DNA from: CBDDGJ01 sp965199285 | Lineage (GTDB): Bacteria > Pseudomonadota > Alphaproteobacteria > RS24 | Length of the DNA stretch: 64,000 nt | Assembly: GCA_965199285.1 (NCBI GenBank) | Contig: OZ240687.1 | Span: forward strand, 992,001-1,056,000 | Direction: 5' to 3' | Shown: positions 54,180 to 63,479 of the stretch, piece after piece | How the letters are laid out: each line of letters opens with the position of its first letter | How positions within the stretch are numbered: the stretch's first letter is position 1 | Translations under genes and position numbers: made by a program | The notes under the pieces: model-generated | Seen by the model: only the letters and a program-made list of their open reading frames with translations | What the model was told of the DNA's origin: nothing | Databases searched by the model: none

Positions 54180-55232
54180 ATGACTGTTTTTGATACAACT
54201 GCAAGCTTAATGGCTGCAAATTCAATAGAGGAGCAATCTGCTTTTGATGAAGCAGATTTGTCTCTTTCTATTGCAGGTCGTTCTATTCAAATGGCTGATC
54301 CATGTGTTTTGGATGCCGGATCGTATCAGTATAGTTTGGCGGCGGCCTTTGAATGTCAGGGCATTGGGGTGCATTGCGCGGCGATTGTGACAATGCGCGT
54401 ACACCCTGTACCGGCTGGTCATGGCATTATATTTGTACGGACAGATTTGGTTGCGGATGGTCTTTCGGTAGAAGAAGCCTCTATCCCCGCCCTTTATGAT
54501 CATGTGAGCGATGCAACGCTGTGCACAAAAATCAGTAATGCTGATGGTGTCTCTGTCGCCACGGTTGAGCATTTAATGGCCGCCTTTAATGGGTTGGGTA
54601 TTGATAATGCGCTTATCGAGGTTGATGCAGAAGAGCTACCGATTATGGATGGCAGTTCGCTTGCTTTTGTAAACTTGATCAAACAGGCTGGTATTCTTAA
54701 GCAAATAGATACGAAACCCCAAATCCGCATTTTGAAGCCCATACGGGTTGCGCGGGGGGATGCCTATTGTGAATTATTGCCGTCTGAACAACGCGTTTTT
54801 GATGTTGAGATTGATTTTGAAAATAATGTGATTGGTCGTCAATCTTACAGTTTTAATCTGGATCGTGATGGTCTGACCGATGCAGTCGCTGAGGCGCGTA
54901 CATTTTGCCTTGAGAGCGATGTTGAAAAGATGCACAAAATTGGTCTTGGTAAAGGTGGTTCGCTTGATAATGCGGTGATTGTGTCTGATGATCAGGTGCT
55001 TAATGAAGATGGTTTTCGGGGTGCAGATGAATGTGTGCGGCATAAATTGCTCGACGCGATTGGTGATTTACACCTTGCCGGTGGCATGATTATTGGTGCT
55101 TATCGCGGTTATAAAGCCGGTCACGCCCTGCATAATCAGTTATTGCGTAGCCTCTTTGCGCAACCAGATGTTTTTGAGATTGTCAATACAATACCAAACC
55201 GGGCAATCCCAAGCCGGTTTGCGGCAGAATAA
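54180..55232 (+). CDS. lpxC: UDP-3-O-acyl-N-acetylglucosamine deacetylase
   Basis: 350 residues. The zinc ligands are in VEHLMAAFNG (His), and in RHKLLDAIGDLHLAG (His and Asp); the catalytic His is in AGHALHNQ. It makes the committed step of lipid A synthesis. About 48 residues precede the normal start of the fold (YQYSLAAAFECQGIGVH), longer than E. coli LpxC, so a later start cannot be ruled out. It begins the lpxC-bamD-recN-ligA run. Confidence 0.95.
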   Translation: MTVFDTTASLMAANSIEEQSAFDEADLSLSIAGRSIQMADPCVLDAGSYQYSLAAAFECQGIGVHCAAIVTMRVHPVPAGHGIIFVRTDLVADGLSVEEASIPALYDHVSDATLCTKISNADGVSVATVEHLMAAFNGLGIDNALIEVDAEELPIMDGSSLAFVNLIKQAGILKQIDTKPQIRILKPIRVARGDAYCELLPSEQRVFDVEIDFENNVIGRQSYSFNLDRDGLTDAVAEARTFCLESDVEKMHKIGLGKGGSLDNAVIVSDDQVLNEDGFRGADECVRHKLLDAIGDLHLAGGMIIGAYRGYKAGHALHNQLLRSLFAQPDVFEIVNTIPNRAIPSRFAAE

Positions 55233-55330
55233 GCGGCTATCCACGTTTTTTATATATTTTCTTGATTCTACCATTGGCGTAGCACTGGCAATCGGTTAAA
55301 CATAAAACTCAAGAATTTGTGAGAGGCATA

Positions 55331-56140
55331 ATGCGATTGCGACTTATAGGGCTGATTCTATGTACCGGTATGTTAACAGCTTGTGGCGGCGATAAAGAAG
55401 TTGAGCTGGAATATGTCGAAACACCGGTTGAAGTGCTTTATCATAATGCAATAGAGGCGCTAGAGAAGGAAGATTATTTTCGTGCCGCCCCGCTTTTTGA
55501 CGAGGTTGAACGGCAGCACCCCTATTCCGCTTGGGCGCGCCGGGCAATGGTGATGTCATCCTATAGCTATTATTTGCAAAACAGCTATGATGAAACGATT
55601 TTGACAGGAAAGCGGTTTTTATCGCTTTATCCGGGCAACAGCCAAGCGCCTTATGTTCAATATTTGATTGCCCAATCCTATTATGAACAAATCTCTGATG
55701 TATCGCGCGATCAAAAAACCACCGAACTTGCGCGCGCCGCCTTTATTGAGCTTGTGCGCCGTTACCCTGACAGTGATTATGCCCGCGATGCACGCCTAAA
55801 GCTCGACCTTACGGCTGATAATCTGGCCGGCAAGGAAATGGAAATTGGTCGCTATTATCTCAATCGTGGTGGTTATATTGCGGCCGCAAAACGGTTTTCG
55901 AACGTGATTAAAAACTATCAAACAACCAGCCATGTGCCGGAAGCTCTGCATCGGTTAGTGGAGGTTTATATCAGCCTCGGCGTGGTTGCTGAGGCGCAAA
56001 CGGCGGCCGCCATTTTGGGGCATAATTATCCCAATAATCAATGGTATGAGGATAGTTATCGCCTGCTCACGGGGCAAGAAATTGAGCCTGAAATTCATGA
56101 AGACTCTTGGCTTAACAAGGTCTGGAATTGGGTTTCATAA
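55331..56140 (+). CDS. bamD: Outer membrane assembly lipoprotein BamD
   Basis: 269 residues from ATG 55331 (GTGAGAGGCATA before it). Lipoprotein signal with lipobox LTAC. TPR-like repeats of the YfiO type (LYHNAIEALEKEDYFRAAPL; RRYPDSDYARDARLKLDL). It is part of the BAM complex that inserts outer membrane beta-barrels. It sits between lpxC and recN, the conserved alphaproteobacterial position. Confidence 0.93.
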   Translation: MRLRLIGLILCTGMLTACGGDKEVELEYVETPVEVLYHNAIEALEKEDYFRAAPLFDEVERQHPYSAWARRAMVMSSYSYYLQNSYDETILTGKRFLSLYPGNSQAPYVQYLIAQSYYEQISDVSRDQKTTELARAAFIELVRRYPDSDYARDARLKLDLTADNLAGKEMEIGRYYLNRGGYIAAAKRFSNVIKNYQTTSHVPEALHRLVEVYISLGVVAEAQTAAAILGHNYPNNQWYEDSYRLLTGQEIEPEIHEDSWLNKVWNWVS

Positions 56141-56155
56141 GGTGGGAAGAAAGTC

Positions 56156-57799
56156 ATGCTGACTGAGCTTTCCATTCGCAATATTGTTCTGATTGAGAAA
56201 CTTTCCTTAAGCTGGAAGACGGGATTATGTGTGCTGACCGGCGAAACAGGGGCGGGAAAATCTATCCTGCTTGATGCTTTGGGTTTGGCAACCGGGGCGC
56301 GCGGCGATGCTGGTTTGGTACGCCACGGCGCAAACCAAGGCAGTGTCACGGCGGTTTTTGAAATCACCGAAGATTCAGAAGTCTGGGCGCTTTTATCTGA
56401 AAATGAAATAGAGCCCGAGCCGACGCTGATTTTGCGGCGCGTCCAAAATGCAGATGGTCGTAGCCGCGCTTTTTGCAATGATCAAGCGATTAGCGCGCAA
56501 TTATTGCGCAAGATTGGCAATGCGGTTTTGGAAATTCACGGCCAGCATGAAACCCTATCGCTTGCTGATTCTGAGAAGCAGCTTTTGATGCTTGATAGCT
56601 ATGCTGATCTTTTGGCTGACCGCACGGCGCTGGTACAACTTTACGAGGCGCGGCAAAGCGCGCGGGCGGATTTGGTGGATTTTGAGCGTGACTTAGAAAA
56701 AGCTGAAGCCGAGGCCGATTATATCGCAAATGCTTTATCAGAGCTCAAAGAGCTTGCCCCGCAAGCCGGTGAAGAAGATGAGCTGGCACAAGAGCGCGCC
56801 ATCTTGTTGAATAGTGATAAGATTTTCTCCTGCATCCAATCGGCGCTCACGCTGTTACAAGATAATGAGCAGATGGTGCAAATCATTCGCCATATTGAGC
56901 GGGCAAATGACTATGCGCAATCGGCTTTTGCCGAAACGCTTGAGGGGTTGGAGCGCGCCTTGGCAGAATTTACCGAAGCGGAAAATAGCGTGCAGGCATT
57001 GCAGCAAAAATTTCAGCATGACCCGGAGCGATTATCGCAAGTTGAAGATAGGCTATTTGCTTTGCGCGGGCTTGCGCGCAAGCATAATGTGATGGTTGAT
57101 GAGCTGCCGCGCGTGCTTACTGATTTACAACAAAAAGCGGCACAGATAAGCGATAGCGGCGCGCATCTTGCAAAATTAAAAGAGGCGGTGGCGGTTGCAG
57201 ATGCTGCTTATCAAGATAAAGCGGTGGCGCTTTCTAAAGCGCGACAAAAAGCTGCCACACGTTTGGATGGAACGGTGAATGCCGAACTGCCTGCCCTTAA
57301 ACTTGATGGCGGGCATTTTATCACCCGCATTGAGACGCGGGCGCAAGGCAATGCAACGGGCATTGATGGGCTGGTGTTTGAGGTGCAAACCAATCCGGGA
57401 GTGCCAGCAGCGCCGCTTTCAAAAATTGCATCGGGCGGCGAATTGGCGCGGTTTATGCTGGCGCTTAAAGTCGCTCTACACCATAAAGAGGGTTCTGGCG
57501 CGAGTCTGATTTTTGATGAGGTTGATGCCGGCGTTGGGGGCGCTGTTGCGGCGGCAGTGGGGCAACGCTTACATGATTTATCGCGCCATCAACAAATATT
57601 AGTGGTGACCCATTCGCCGCAATTAGCAGCAAAAGGTGACCAGCATTGGTATGTCGCCAAAACCACGAATGCGGATGCCGTGATAAGCGATGTGATTGAG
57701 CTCGATGAAGAGGCGCGGATAGAAGAAATTGCGCGCATGCTATCAGGTACGAAAATCACTGATGATGCACGCGCCGCGGCGCGTGCTCTATCGGCATGA
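56156..57799 (+). CDS. recN: DNA repair protein RecN
   Basis: 547 residues. SMC-like ATPase: Walker A LTGETGAGKSILLDAL at the start, long coiled-coil arms in the middle (about 160-370), signature ASGGELARFMLALK and Walker B ASLIFDEVDAGVGG near the end. It acts in double-strand break repair. Its stop overlaps the ligA start by 4 bases (ATGA). Confidence 0.95.
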   Translation: MLTELSIRNIVLIEKLSLSWKTGLCVLTGETGAGKSILLDALGLATGARGDAGLVRHGANQGSVTAVFEITEDSEVWALLSENEIEPEPTLILRRVQNADGRSRAFCNDQAISAQLLRKIGNAVLEIHGQHETLSLADSEKQLLMLDSYADLLADRTALVQLYEARQSARADLVDFERDLEKAEAEADYIANALSELKELAPQAGEEDELAQERAILLNSDKIFSCIQSALTLLQDNEQMVQIIRHIERANDYAQSAFAETLEGLERALAEFTEAENSVQALQQKFQHDPERLSQVEDRLFALRGLARKHNVMVDELPRVLTDLQQKAAQISDSGAHLAKLKEAVAVADAAYQDKAVALSKARQKAATRLDGTVNAELPALKLDGGHFITRIETRAQGNATGIDGLVFEVQTNPGVPAAPLSKIASGGELARFMLALKVALHHKEGSGASLIFDEVDAGVGGAVAAAVGQRLHDLSRHQQILVVTHSPQLAAKGDQHWYVAKTTNADAVISDVIELDEEARIEEIARMLSGTKITDDARAAARALSA

Positions 57800-59895
57800 C
57801 AAAGGGTGAGGCAAAAAAACGCTGGGATGCGCTTGCCGCCCAAATTCGCGACTATGATAAAGCCTATTATCAAGAGGATGCGCCATTGGTTACGGATGCG
57901 GAATATGATGCCTTGCGCCAACAGCTTGAAGCGCTGGAACGCGAATTTCCACACCTCAAAAGTGCAGATAGTCCGACCCAGACGGTTGGCGCTACCCCCG
58001 CGCAAGGCTTTCGCAAAGTCATCCATAGCGTGCCAATGCTATCGCTTGGCAATGCGTTTGATGAAACCGATGTCGCTGATTTTTTGAGCCGCATCCAGCG
58101 TTTTTTGAACCTTGCCGAAGATGAGATGATTGCGATAACCGCCGAGCCAAAAATTGATGGTCTATCGGCAAGCCTGCGCTATGAAAAAGGTGTATTTGTG
58201 CAAGGTGCAACGCGTGGCGATGGGCAGCAGGGCGAAGATATTACCGCCAATTTGCGGGTGATTGATGATATTCCGCAACGCTTGCCGGAAGACGTGCCGG
58301 ATATTGTCGAGATTCGCGGCGAGATTTATATGCGGCATGAGGATTTTGCCGCTCTTAACCAGCTTCAAGAACAAGCGGGCGGCAAAATATTTGCCAATCC
58401 GCGCAATGCGGCGGCTGGCAGTTTACGCCAGCTTGATGCCAGCATCACTGCCGCGCGTCCTTTGCGATTTTTTGCTTATGCATGGGGGGAAATGTCGCAC
58501 CTACCCGCCCAAACGCAAGCTCAAATGATTGAGATTTTTGCTCGCTGGGGGTTCCAAACCAATCCGCATTTTAAGTGCGCTGATAATCTTGCTGATATGA
58601 TGGCGCATTACCAAATGATTGAAGAAAAGCGGGCGGCGCTTGGCTATGATATTGATGGCATGGTTTATAAAATTGACCGGTTTGATTGGCAAGACCGGCT
58701 TGGCTTTGTGGCACGTGCGCCGCGTTGGGCGATTGCCCATAAATTTGCGGCCGAAAAAGCGCAAACCCAGATTTTGGATATTGATATCCAAGTCGGGCGC
58801 ACGGGCGCGCTCACGCCAGTTGCGAAACTTAAACCCGTAACAGTTGGCGGCGTGGTGGTCTCCAATGCGACGCTTCATAATGAGGATGAGATTATCCGCA
58901 AAGATGTACGGATTGGTGACCATGTCATCATCCAACGGGCGGGGGATGTTATTCCGCAAATTGTCGAAGTGGTGTTTGAGCACCGCGCCGATAATGCGTC
59001 TGTATTTGATTTTCCGCATCATTGCCCTGCCTGTGGAGCGCTAGCGATACGCGAAGAGAATTATGATGGCGGAGTGGATGTGGTGCGCCGTTGCGTGAAT
59101 GGGCTTGCCTGCCCCGCGCAAGCAAAAGAAAGGTTGAAACATTTTGTCTCGCGCACCGCTTTTGATATTGATGGCTTGGGCGCAAAGCAAATTGAAGAAT
59201 TTTGGTCTGAGAACATGCTCGGCGCACCGGCTGATATTTTTACATTGCAAGCCCGCTATCAGGATAATCCACCCGCTTTATGGCGCTATACATCTGGCAA
59301 GCAAGCAGGGCAGTTAAAGCAAAGCGCGGTAAAACTCTTCGCGGCGATTGAGGCACGTAAAAACATCCCGCTTGACCGCTTTATTTACGCGCTTGGCATT
59401 CGCCATATTGGTGAGACGATGGCGCGGCTTCTTGCCCGTCATTATGGTTCCATCGAAGCGCTAGAAGAAGCAGTGCTGGCGATTAAGGCGGGCGATGAAC
59501 GCACGCAAGAAAATATGCAGCACATTGATGGCATTGGCGGGCGGATTATTGACGCGCTTACTGATTTTTTTGGGCAAGAAAATCACCGCCGTATGATTGC
59601 CGATTTGCGCGCCGCTGGTGTGCAACCGCACCCCTTAGCTGAAGCCGATAATCATTCCGCGATTGCAGGGCAGGTGATTGTCTTTACCGGCAGTCTTGAA
59701 CAAATGACCCGCGCCGAAGCAAAAGCCACCGCCGAAAGATTGGGCGCGAAAGTCGCAGGCGCGGTTTCTGCCAAAACCGATATTGTGATTGCAGGACCAG
59801 GCGCGGGTGCGAAACGCAAAAAAGCCGAAGCGCTTAACCTCACCATTTTAAGCGAAGATGAATGGCTGGCACTGATTGCTGAAGCGACAGGATGA
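57796..59895 (+). CDS. ligA: NAD-dependent DNA ligase
   Basis: 699 residues. The adenylation lysine is in TAEPKIDGLSASLRY. OB fold, a Cys4 zinc motif (HHCPACGALAIRE and RRCVNGLACPAQ), helix-hairpin-helix domain and a C-terminal BRCT (VIVFTGSLEQMTRAEAKA) follow in the normal order. It seals nicks in replication and repair. Translationally coupled to recN. Confidence 0.97.
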   Translation: MTKGEAKKRWDALAAQIRDYDKAYYQEDAPLVTDAEYDALRQQLEALEREFPHLKSADSPTQTVGATPAQGFRKVIHSVPMLSLGNAFDETDVADFLSRIQRFLNLAEDEMIAITAEPKIDGLSASLRYEKGVFVQGATRGDGQQGEDITANLRVIDDIPQRLPEDVPDIVEIRGEIYMRHEDFAALNQLQEQAGGKIFANPRNAAAGSLRQLDASITAARPLRFFAYAWGEMSHLPAQTQAQMIEIFARWGFQTNPHFKCADNLADMMAHYQMIEEKRAALGYDIDGMVYKIDRFDWQDRLGFVARAPRWAIAHKFAAEKAQTQILDIDIQVGRTGALTPVAKLKPVTVGGVVVSNATLHNEDEIIRKDVRIGDHVIIQRAGDVIPQIVEVVFEHRADNASVFDFPHHCPACGALAIREENYDGGVDVVRRCVNGLACPAQAKERLKHFVSRTAFDIDGLGAKQIEEFWSENMLGAPADIFTLQARYQDNPPALWRYTSGKQAGQLKQSAVKLFAAIEARKNIPLDRFIYALGIRHIGETMARLLARHYGSIEALEEAVLAIKAGDERTQENMQHIDGIGGRIIDALTDFFGQENHRRMIADLRAAGVQPHPLAEADNHSAIAGQVIVFTGSLEQMTRAEAKATAERLGAKVAGAVSAKTDIVIAGPGAGAKRKKAEALNLTILSEDEWLALIAEATG

Positions 59896-59918
59896 ATAAA
59901 TATAAAGGGGATAATGTG

Positions 59919-60656
59919 ATGGATGATTTATTTGATTTAAGCGGTAAAACCGCGCTTATAACTGGTGGCTCGCGGGGTTTGGGGCGGCAAATGGCGCTTG
60001 CCTTTGCGGCGCGCGGGGCGGATTTAATCATCGCCAGTCGCAAAATCGAAGCCTGCCAAAGCGTGGTGCAAGAGGTTGAAGCCTTAGGACAGCGCGGCGT
60101 GGCAATTGCGGTTGATGCTAGCTCATGGGACGAAATGGATAGGCTTGCCGATGCCGCCTATGATGCGTTTCATAAGGTTGATATTCTGGTCAATAATGCC
60201 GGTAAATCGCCCGCCATAAAAAGCCATGAGATTACCGAGCGGCAATTTGATGGGGTGGTTGACCTTAACTTCAAAGGCCCGTTTCGGCTGGCGGCAAATA
60301 TTGGCAAAAAAATGTTTGATGGCGCGGGCGGGGTGATTATCAATATATCTTCAGTTGCCGCCATTGCACCAGTGGCAGGCGTGGTTCCCTATTCAGGCGC
60401 AAAGGCCGCGCTTAACGCAATGACGGTTTCACTGGCGCATGAATATGGCCCGAAAGTACGCGTCAATGCAATTCAAGCAGGGCCATTTCTCACCGATATA
60501 TCGAAAGCCTGGCCGGAGGATATGCGCAAAAAAGCCGCCAATGCGCTTGGGTATCCCGGAAAGCCGGAAGAGATTATCACCACCGCGCTTTATCTCGCAA
60601 GCCCAGCATCCAGCTTCACCACAGGTGCTATCATCGCTTGCGATGGCGGAAGTTAA
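59919..60656 (+). CDS. SDR family oxidoreductase
   Basis: 245 residues from ATG 59919 (AAAGGGGATAATGTG before it); an ATG at 59892 overlapping the ligA stop is the alternative. Rossmann motif LITGGSRGLGRQMA, NNAGKSP, and the active site YSGAKAALN (Y-x3-K). A GGS C-terminus is typical of classical SDRs such as gluconate 5-dehydrogenase or FabG-like enzymes. The substrate is unknown. It probably shares the ligA transcript. Confidence 0.85.
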   Translation: MDDLFDLSGKTALITGGSRGLGRQMALAFAARGADLIIASRKIEACQSVVQEVEALGQRGVAIAVDASSWDEMDRLADAAYDAFHKVDILVNNAGKSPAIKSHEITERQFDGVVDLNFKGPFRLAANIGKKMFDGAGGVIINISSVAAIAPVAGVVPYSGAKAALNAMTVSLAHEYGPKVRVNAIQAGPFLTDISKAWPEDMRKKAANALGYPGKPEEIITTALYLASPASSFTTGAIIACDGGS

Positions 60657-60979
60657 TAAGCCCACGTGCTTCTATTTCCTTGCAATATTTATTTCGCTCA
60701 CGATAGCGGCTTGCGGCAAAAGAGAGGCAACATGCTTCCGGATGGGGGCGCTCGGTTGATGCGGCTCTTTTTTAGCGCATCAACATGATCTCACTTCACT
60801 TCGTTTCGCTCGGTTGATGCGGCAGCCCGCCAATCGTTTCGCTGCGCCCCCCCGCAAGCATCGCGTAAGCGATTGCTGTGAGGGATATAAAACCCGCCCC
60901 CCTTTTTTAAGATAATGCGGAGCCATGCTTGCAAGGCATTGGCGTGAGCGAAAAAATACCGTGAACGAAATAAAAAGGC
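60657..60979. repeat. Repeat-rich intergenic region with palindromic repeat (opposite orientation)
   Basis: No gene. One complete member of the palindromic repeat family lies at about 60773-60825 (GCGCATCAACATGATC ... GGTTGATGCGGC), preceded by the end of another unit (60748-60763) joined by the same linker as in the 62996 array. Downstream, CCGCCAATCGTTT also occurs at 2699, and GTGAGCGAA / GTGAACGAAATAAA motifs at 60944-60975 recur elsewhere in the window. Confidence 0.75.
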
Positions 60980-62326
60980 TTAATCTCGCGGTGGCGTGAT
61001 GCGAACAAGTTTAATCAACCTATCGGGATATATGCCCATATCGCGATCAAGCCCATTTAATAATCGAAAAATGGGTTCTTGCATGGTCTCCGGAAAATTA
61101 TTTACTCTTGCCCAATAGGCAACATCCTGCCCCGCTTTGACACGATGAATATGGATATGAGCCTGATTGCCATTCATCGCCGTTGCGCTTGGCAAAACTG
61201 ATATATGTTGGGGCAAGTGCCGTATAGATGCCTCTATCGATTGCGCTTTCGGATTAAAAATCTGGAACCTATATAAGGTTTGCGCATCAAAATGAATGAG
61301 GTACATATATATCTGCTGGCCTGATAGTGTCTGTAAATGTAAATTAAGCGCTGGCCGCTTTGCGATCTCCCCTGCTTCTTGTGAGACAATGCGTCCCCCC
61401 GCCAGCCAATCCGGGTGAGGAGCAGATAATGTTTCATCTGGCGCGATTTCGAGCATATCGAATATGATAACTGTACCATCGCGCCCCTCTCCCCTTACGG
61501 GCATTGCGCTGGGGGTAAAGATAAAACCAGGCGGCAAGTTCATCGCCCATCGTCCGGCTGGATAAATAAACCGATCTTGCTGCATTTTCCCAATTTGTGG
61601 GATAGATGTGCCATAAGCTAGCCCTTTTATGGCTTGAAAATATTGGTCGCGCCCATCAAAAAATTGTCCTTGCCACGCTGCGGCGATTCTATGGGCTTGC
61701 GCAATCCGTATGGCGGGGGCAGGGTGGGAAGACAGGATATTATATTGCGGCAGATTTTTTGTTCCCAATCGCTCTTGCGTAAGCCGATCACGATGTAATT
61801 GCTGCAAAAACCTTGCCTGCCCATAGGGATCATAGTCGGCTTGTGCAGCCAGTTTTATACCAAGCTCGTCAGCCGCCAATTCGGTTTGCTGTCGTGCGCC
61901 AGGCCAATCGCCTCCATCAGATTTTCGCATAATAATATGCGCCATTTCATGCCCAATCACATTGGCAATTTCAGCCTCACTATTGGCAAGCGCCAATAAT
62001 CCACGGGTTATAAAAATATCACCTTGCGAGAGCGCTTGCGCATTTACATGCGGACTATTTAGAATATGAATCCGAAATCTATCAGCCTTATGGCCATTTG
62101 CTTGTGCCAAATGCGAGGTTATATTTTGTAAATAAGTTTGCAAAGCTGGTGCTTTATAAAGCCCATTATATTTCGCTAACACTTTTTTATGCTCGGAGTC
62201 TTGCCTTATAGACGCAAAGCCCGGCGATGGTTCAACAGGCGATAGCGGCGGCGCACAGCAGCTTAAAACAAAAATAAAAAGGCAGAAATAATTGTGAATT
62301 TTCGGTGTGAAGGGTGTTTTTTTCAT
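60980..62326 (-). CDS. M48 family metalloprotease lipoprotein
   Basis: 448 residues from ATG 62326; the open frame runs further into the tRNA-Arg gene and that part is discounted. Lipoprotein signal FVLSCCAPPL. The peptidase M48 domain has the zinc motif HEMAH in VIGHEMAHIIMRK and a downstream ELAADELG (Glu ligand). The C-terminal part (about 270-448) includes a LysM-like or YfgC-type end (RLIKLVRI). BepA/YfgC-like proteins control outer-membrane protein assembly; this one is similar in form but only inferred to do so. Confidence 0.85.
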   Translation of the reverse strand: MKKTPFTPKIHNYFCLFIFVLSCCAPPLSPVEPSPGFASIRQDSEHKKVLAKYNGLYKAPALQTYLQNITSHLAQANGHKADRFRIHILNSPHVNAQALSQGDIFITRGLLALANSEAEIANVIGHEMAHIIMRKSDGGDWPGARQQTELAADELGIKLAAQADYDPYGQARFLQQLHRDRLTQERLGTKNLPQYNILSSHPAPAIRIAQAHRIAAAWQGQFFDGRDQYFQAIKGLAYGTSIPQIGKMQQDRFIYPAGRWAMNLPPGFIFTPSAMPVRGEGRDGTVIIFDMLEIAPDETLSAPHPDWLAGGRIVSQEAGEIAKRPALNLHLQTLSGQQIYMYLIHFDAQTLYRFQIFNPKAQSIEASIRHLPQHISVLPSATAMNGNQAHIHIHRVKAGQDVAYWARVNNFPETMQEPIFRLLNGLDRDMGIYPDRLIKLVRITPPRD

Positions 62327-62391
62327 AAATTTTGCTTTATAGCCAGATCTGTATTTTAATAGAAAACCAAGTAACCGTATACAAAAATATG

Positions 62392-62468
62392 GGTCCCGTA
62401 GCTCAGTAGGATAGAGCATCAGATTCCTAATCTGAGGGTCGGAGGTTCGAATCCTCCCGGGATCACCA
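62392..62468 (+). tRNA. tRNA-Arg (anticodon CCT)
   Basis: The acceptor GGTCCCG (62392-62398) pairs with CGGGATC (62458-62464, one G-U), discriminator A62465, and CCA is encoded at 62466-62468. The anticodon stem TCAGA/TCTGA encloses TTCCTAA with anticodon CCT at 62426-62428. The T arm is GGAGG-TTCGAAT-CCTCC. It reads AGG codons. Confidence 0.96.
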
Positions 62469-62491
62469 AACAGAGACTATAGAGGAAAAAT

Positions 62492-62872
62492 ATGCCATAT
62501 AAAATCATCAGATATTTCACCATTCTACCCTTATTATTTTTCAATATCTCAGTCCACGCTGGCGATCCTGAAAAAGGCGCAAAGGTCTATAAAAAATGTA
62601 TTGCCTGTCACATGATCGGGGAGAATGCGAAAAACCGCATCGGCCCCGAACTTAATAATATTATTGGCCGTAAAATAGCCGGCATTGAAGGGTTTTCATA
62701 CTCAAAAGCGATGCAAGCCTTTGCGATTGATAATCCTGTCTGGACAGAAGAACTGCTCGGCGAATATCTCAAAAAACCTGCTGCCTTGATTAAAGGCACA
62801 CGGATGAGTTTTGTCGGTTTGCGCAAACAGAAAGATGTAGATAATGTGATTGCCTATCTAAAAGCGCAGTAG
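62492..62872 (+). CDS. Class I c-type cytochrome (cytochrome c2-like)
   Basis: 126 residues. Signal peptide to about VHA (22), then the heme site CIACH (Cys-x2-Cys-His) and the axial Met in KGTRMSFVG near residue 105; C-terminal VIAYLKAQ is typical of cytochrome c2. It carries electrons in the periplasm between the bc1 complex and an oxidase or other partner. It stands alone after tRNA-Arg. Confidence 0.92.
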   Translation: MPYKIIRYFTILPLLFFNISVHAGDPEKGAKVYKKCIACHMIGENAKNRIGPELNNIIGRKIAGIEGFSYSKAMQAFAIDNPVWTEELLGEYLKKPAALIKGTRMSFVGLRKQKDVDNVIAYLKAQ

Positions 62873-62995
62873 CTTGCCCTGTGTAGGGGTGACTATTTTC
62901 CTCGCTTATGGGCACTATTAAGTTCACACGACTACCCATACCCTAACGAGAAAACCCGCGCTTAATAATCCACGTGCATGAAGTAAAGACCGCAT

Positions 62996-63330
62996 GCCGC
63001 ATCGACCGAGCGAAACGAAGTGAAGTGAGATAAGTTGATGCGCCAAGAAAGAGCCGCATCGGCCGAGCGAAACGAAGTGAAGTGAGATAAGTTGATGCGC
63101 CAAGAAAGAGCCGCATCGGCCGAGCGAAACGAAGTGAAGTGAGATAAGTTGATGCGCCAAGAAAGAGCCGCATCGACCGAGCGAAACGAAGTGAAGTGAG
63201 ATAAGTTGATGCGCCAAGAAAGAGCCGCATCGACCGAGCGAAACGAAGTGAAGTGAGATAAGTTGATGCGCCAAGAAAGAGCCGCATCGACCGAGCGAAA
63301 CGAAGTGAAGTGAGATAAGTTGATGCGGCG
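62996..63330 (+). repeat. Tandem array of six palindromic repeat units (57-bp period)
   Basis: Five full 57-bp units start at 62996, 63053, 63110, 63167 and 63224; a sixth, shortened unit starts at 63281. Each has GCATCGACCGAGCG...GATAAGTTGATGC ends and the linker GCCAAGAAAGA. Units 2 and 3 have CGGCC where the others have CGACC; otherwise they are identical, pointing to recent amplification. Because 57 is a multiple of 3, the minus strand is open in more than one frame, giving artefactual repeat proteins that I do not annotate as genes. Confidence 0.95.
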
Positions 63331-63447
63331 TTTTTCTCGTTCACGCTAGTGATGCTTACGCATCACCGCTCCACCGGGGCGGCGGAACTATTCGCCGGGC
63401 TTGCAGTCGCAAGCCTATTCCTTTGCACCATCCAGTCTGTTTCCCCT
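63331..63447. repeat. Segment upstream of RNA copy B, shared with copy A
   Basis: Contains GTGATGC-TTAC-GCATCAC and CCGCTCCACCGGGGCGG hairpins and then matches the region 14723-14890 (minus strand), where one diverged palindromic repeat interrupts it. The shared block shows that the duplication is larger than the RNA itself. Confidence 0.65.
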
Positions 63448-63475
63448 TTGACATCGCCCTCTTTTGTGCTAGTCT
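63448..63475 (+). promoter_or_regulatory. Sigma70-type promoter of structured RNA copy B
   Basis: -35 TTGACA (63448-63453), 16-base spacer, -10 TAGTCT (63470-63475). The predicted start falls at about 63480, on the first base of the first hairpin. Confidence 0.65.
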
Positions 63476-63479
63476 ACCA

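Noticed and set aside
62327..62419. N-terminal extension of the M48 protease
   Set aside because: It would read through the tRNA-Arg gene on the opposite strand and lacks a ribosome site; the lipoprotein signal begins at ATG 62326.
62996..63330. CRISPR array
   Set aside because: The units are contiguous near-identical 57-bp repeats with a constant linker, with no variable spacers and no cas genes.
62924..63344. Repeat-protein ORFs (SLHFVSLGRCGSFLAHQLI and STYLTSLRFARSMRLFLGA) on the minus strand
   Set aside because: They arise because the 57-bp tandem repeat is a multiple of three and free of stops; no ribosome site or independent coding signal is present.
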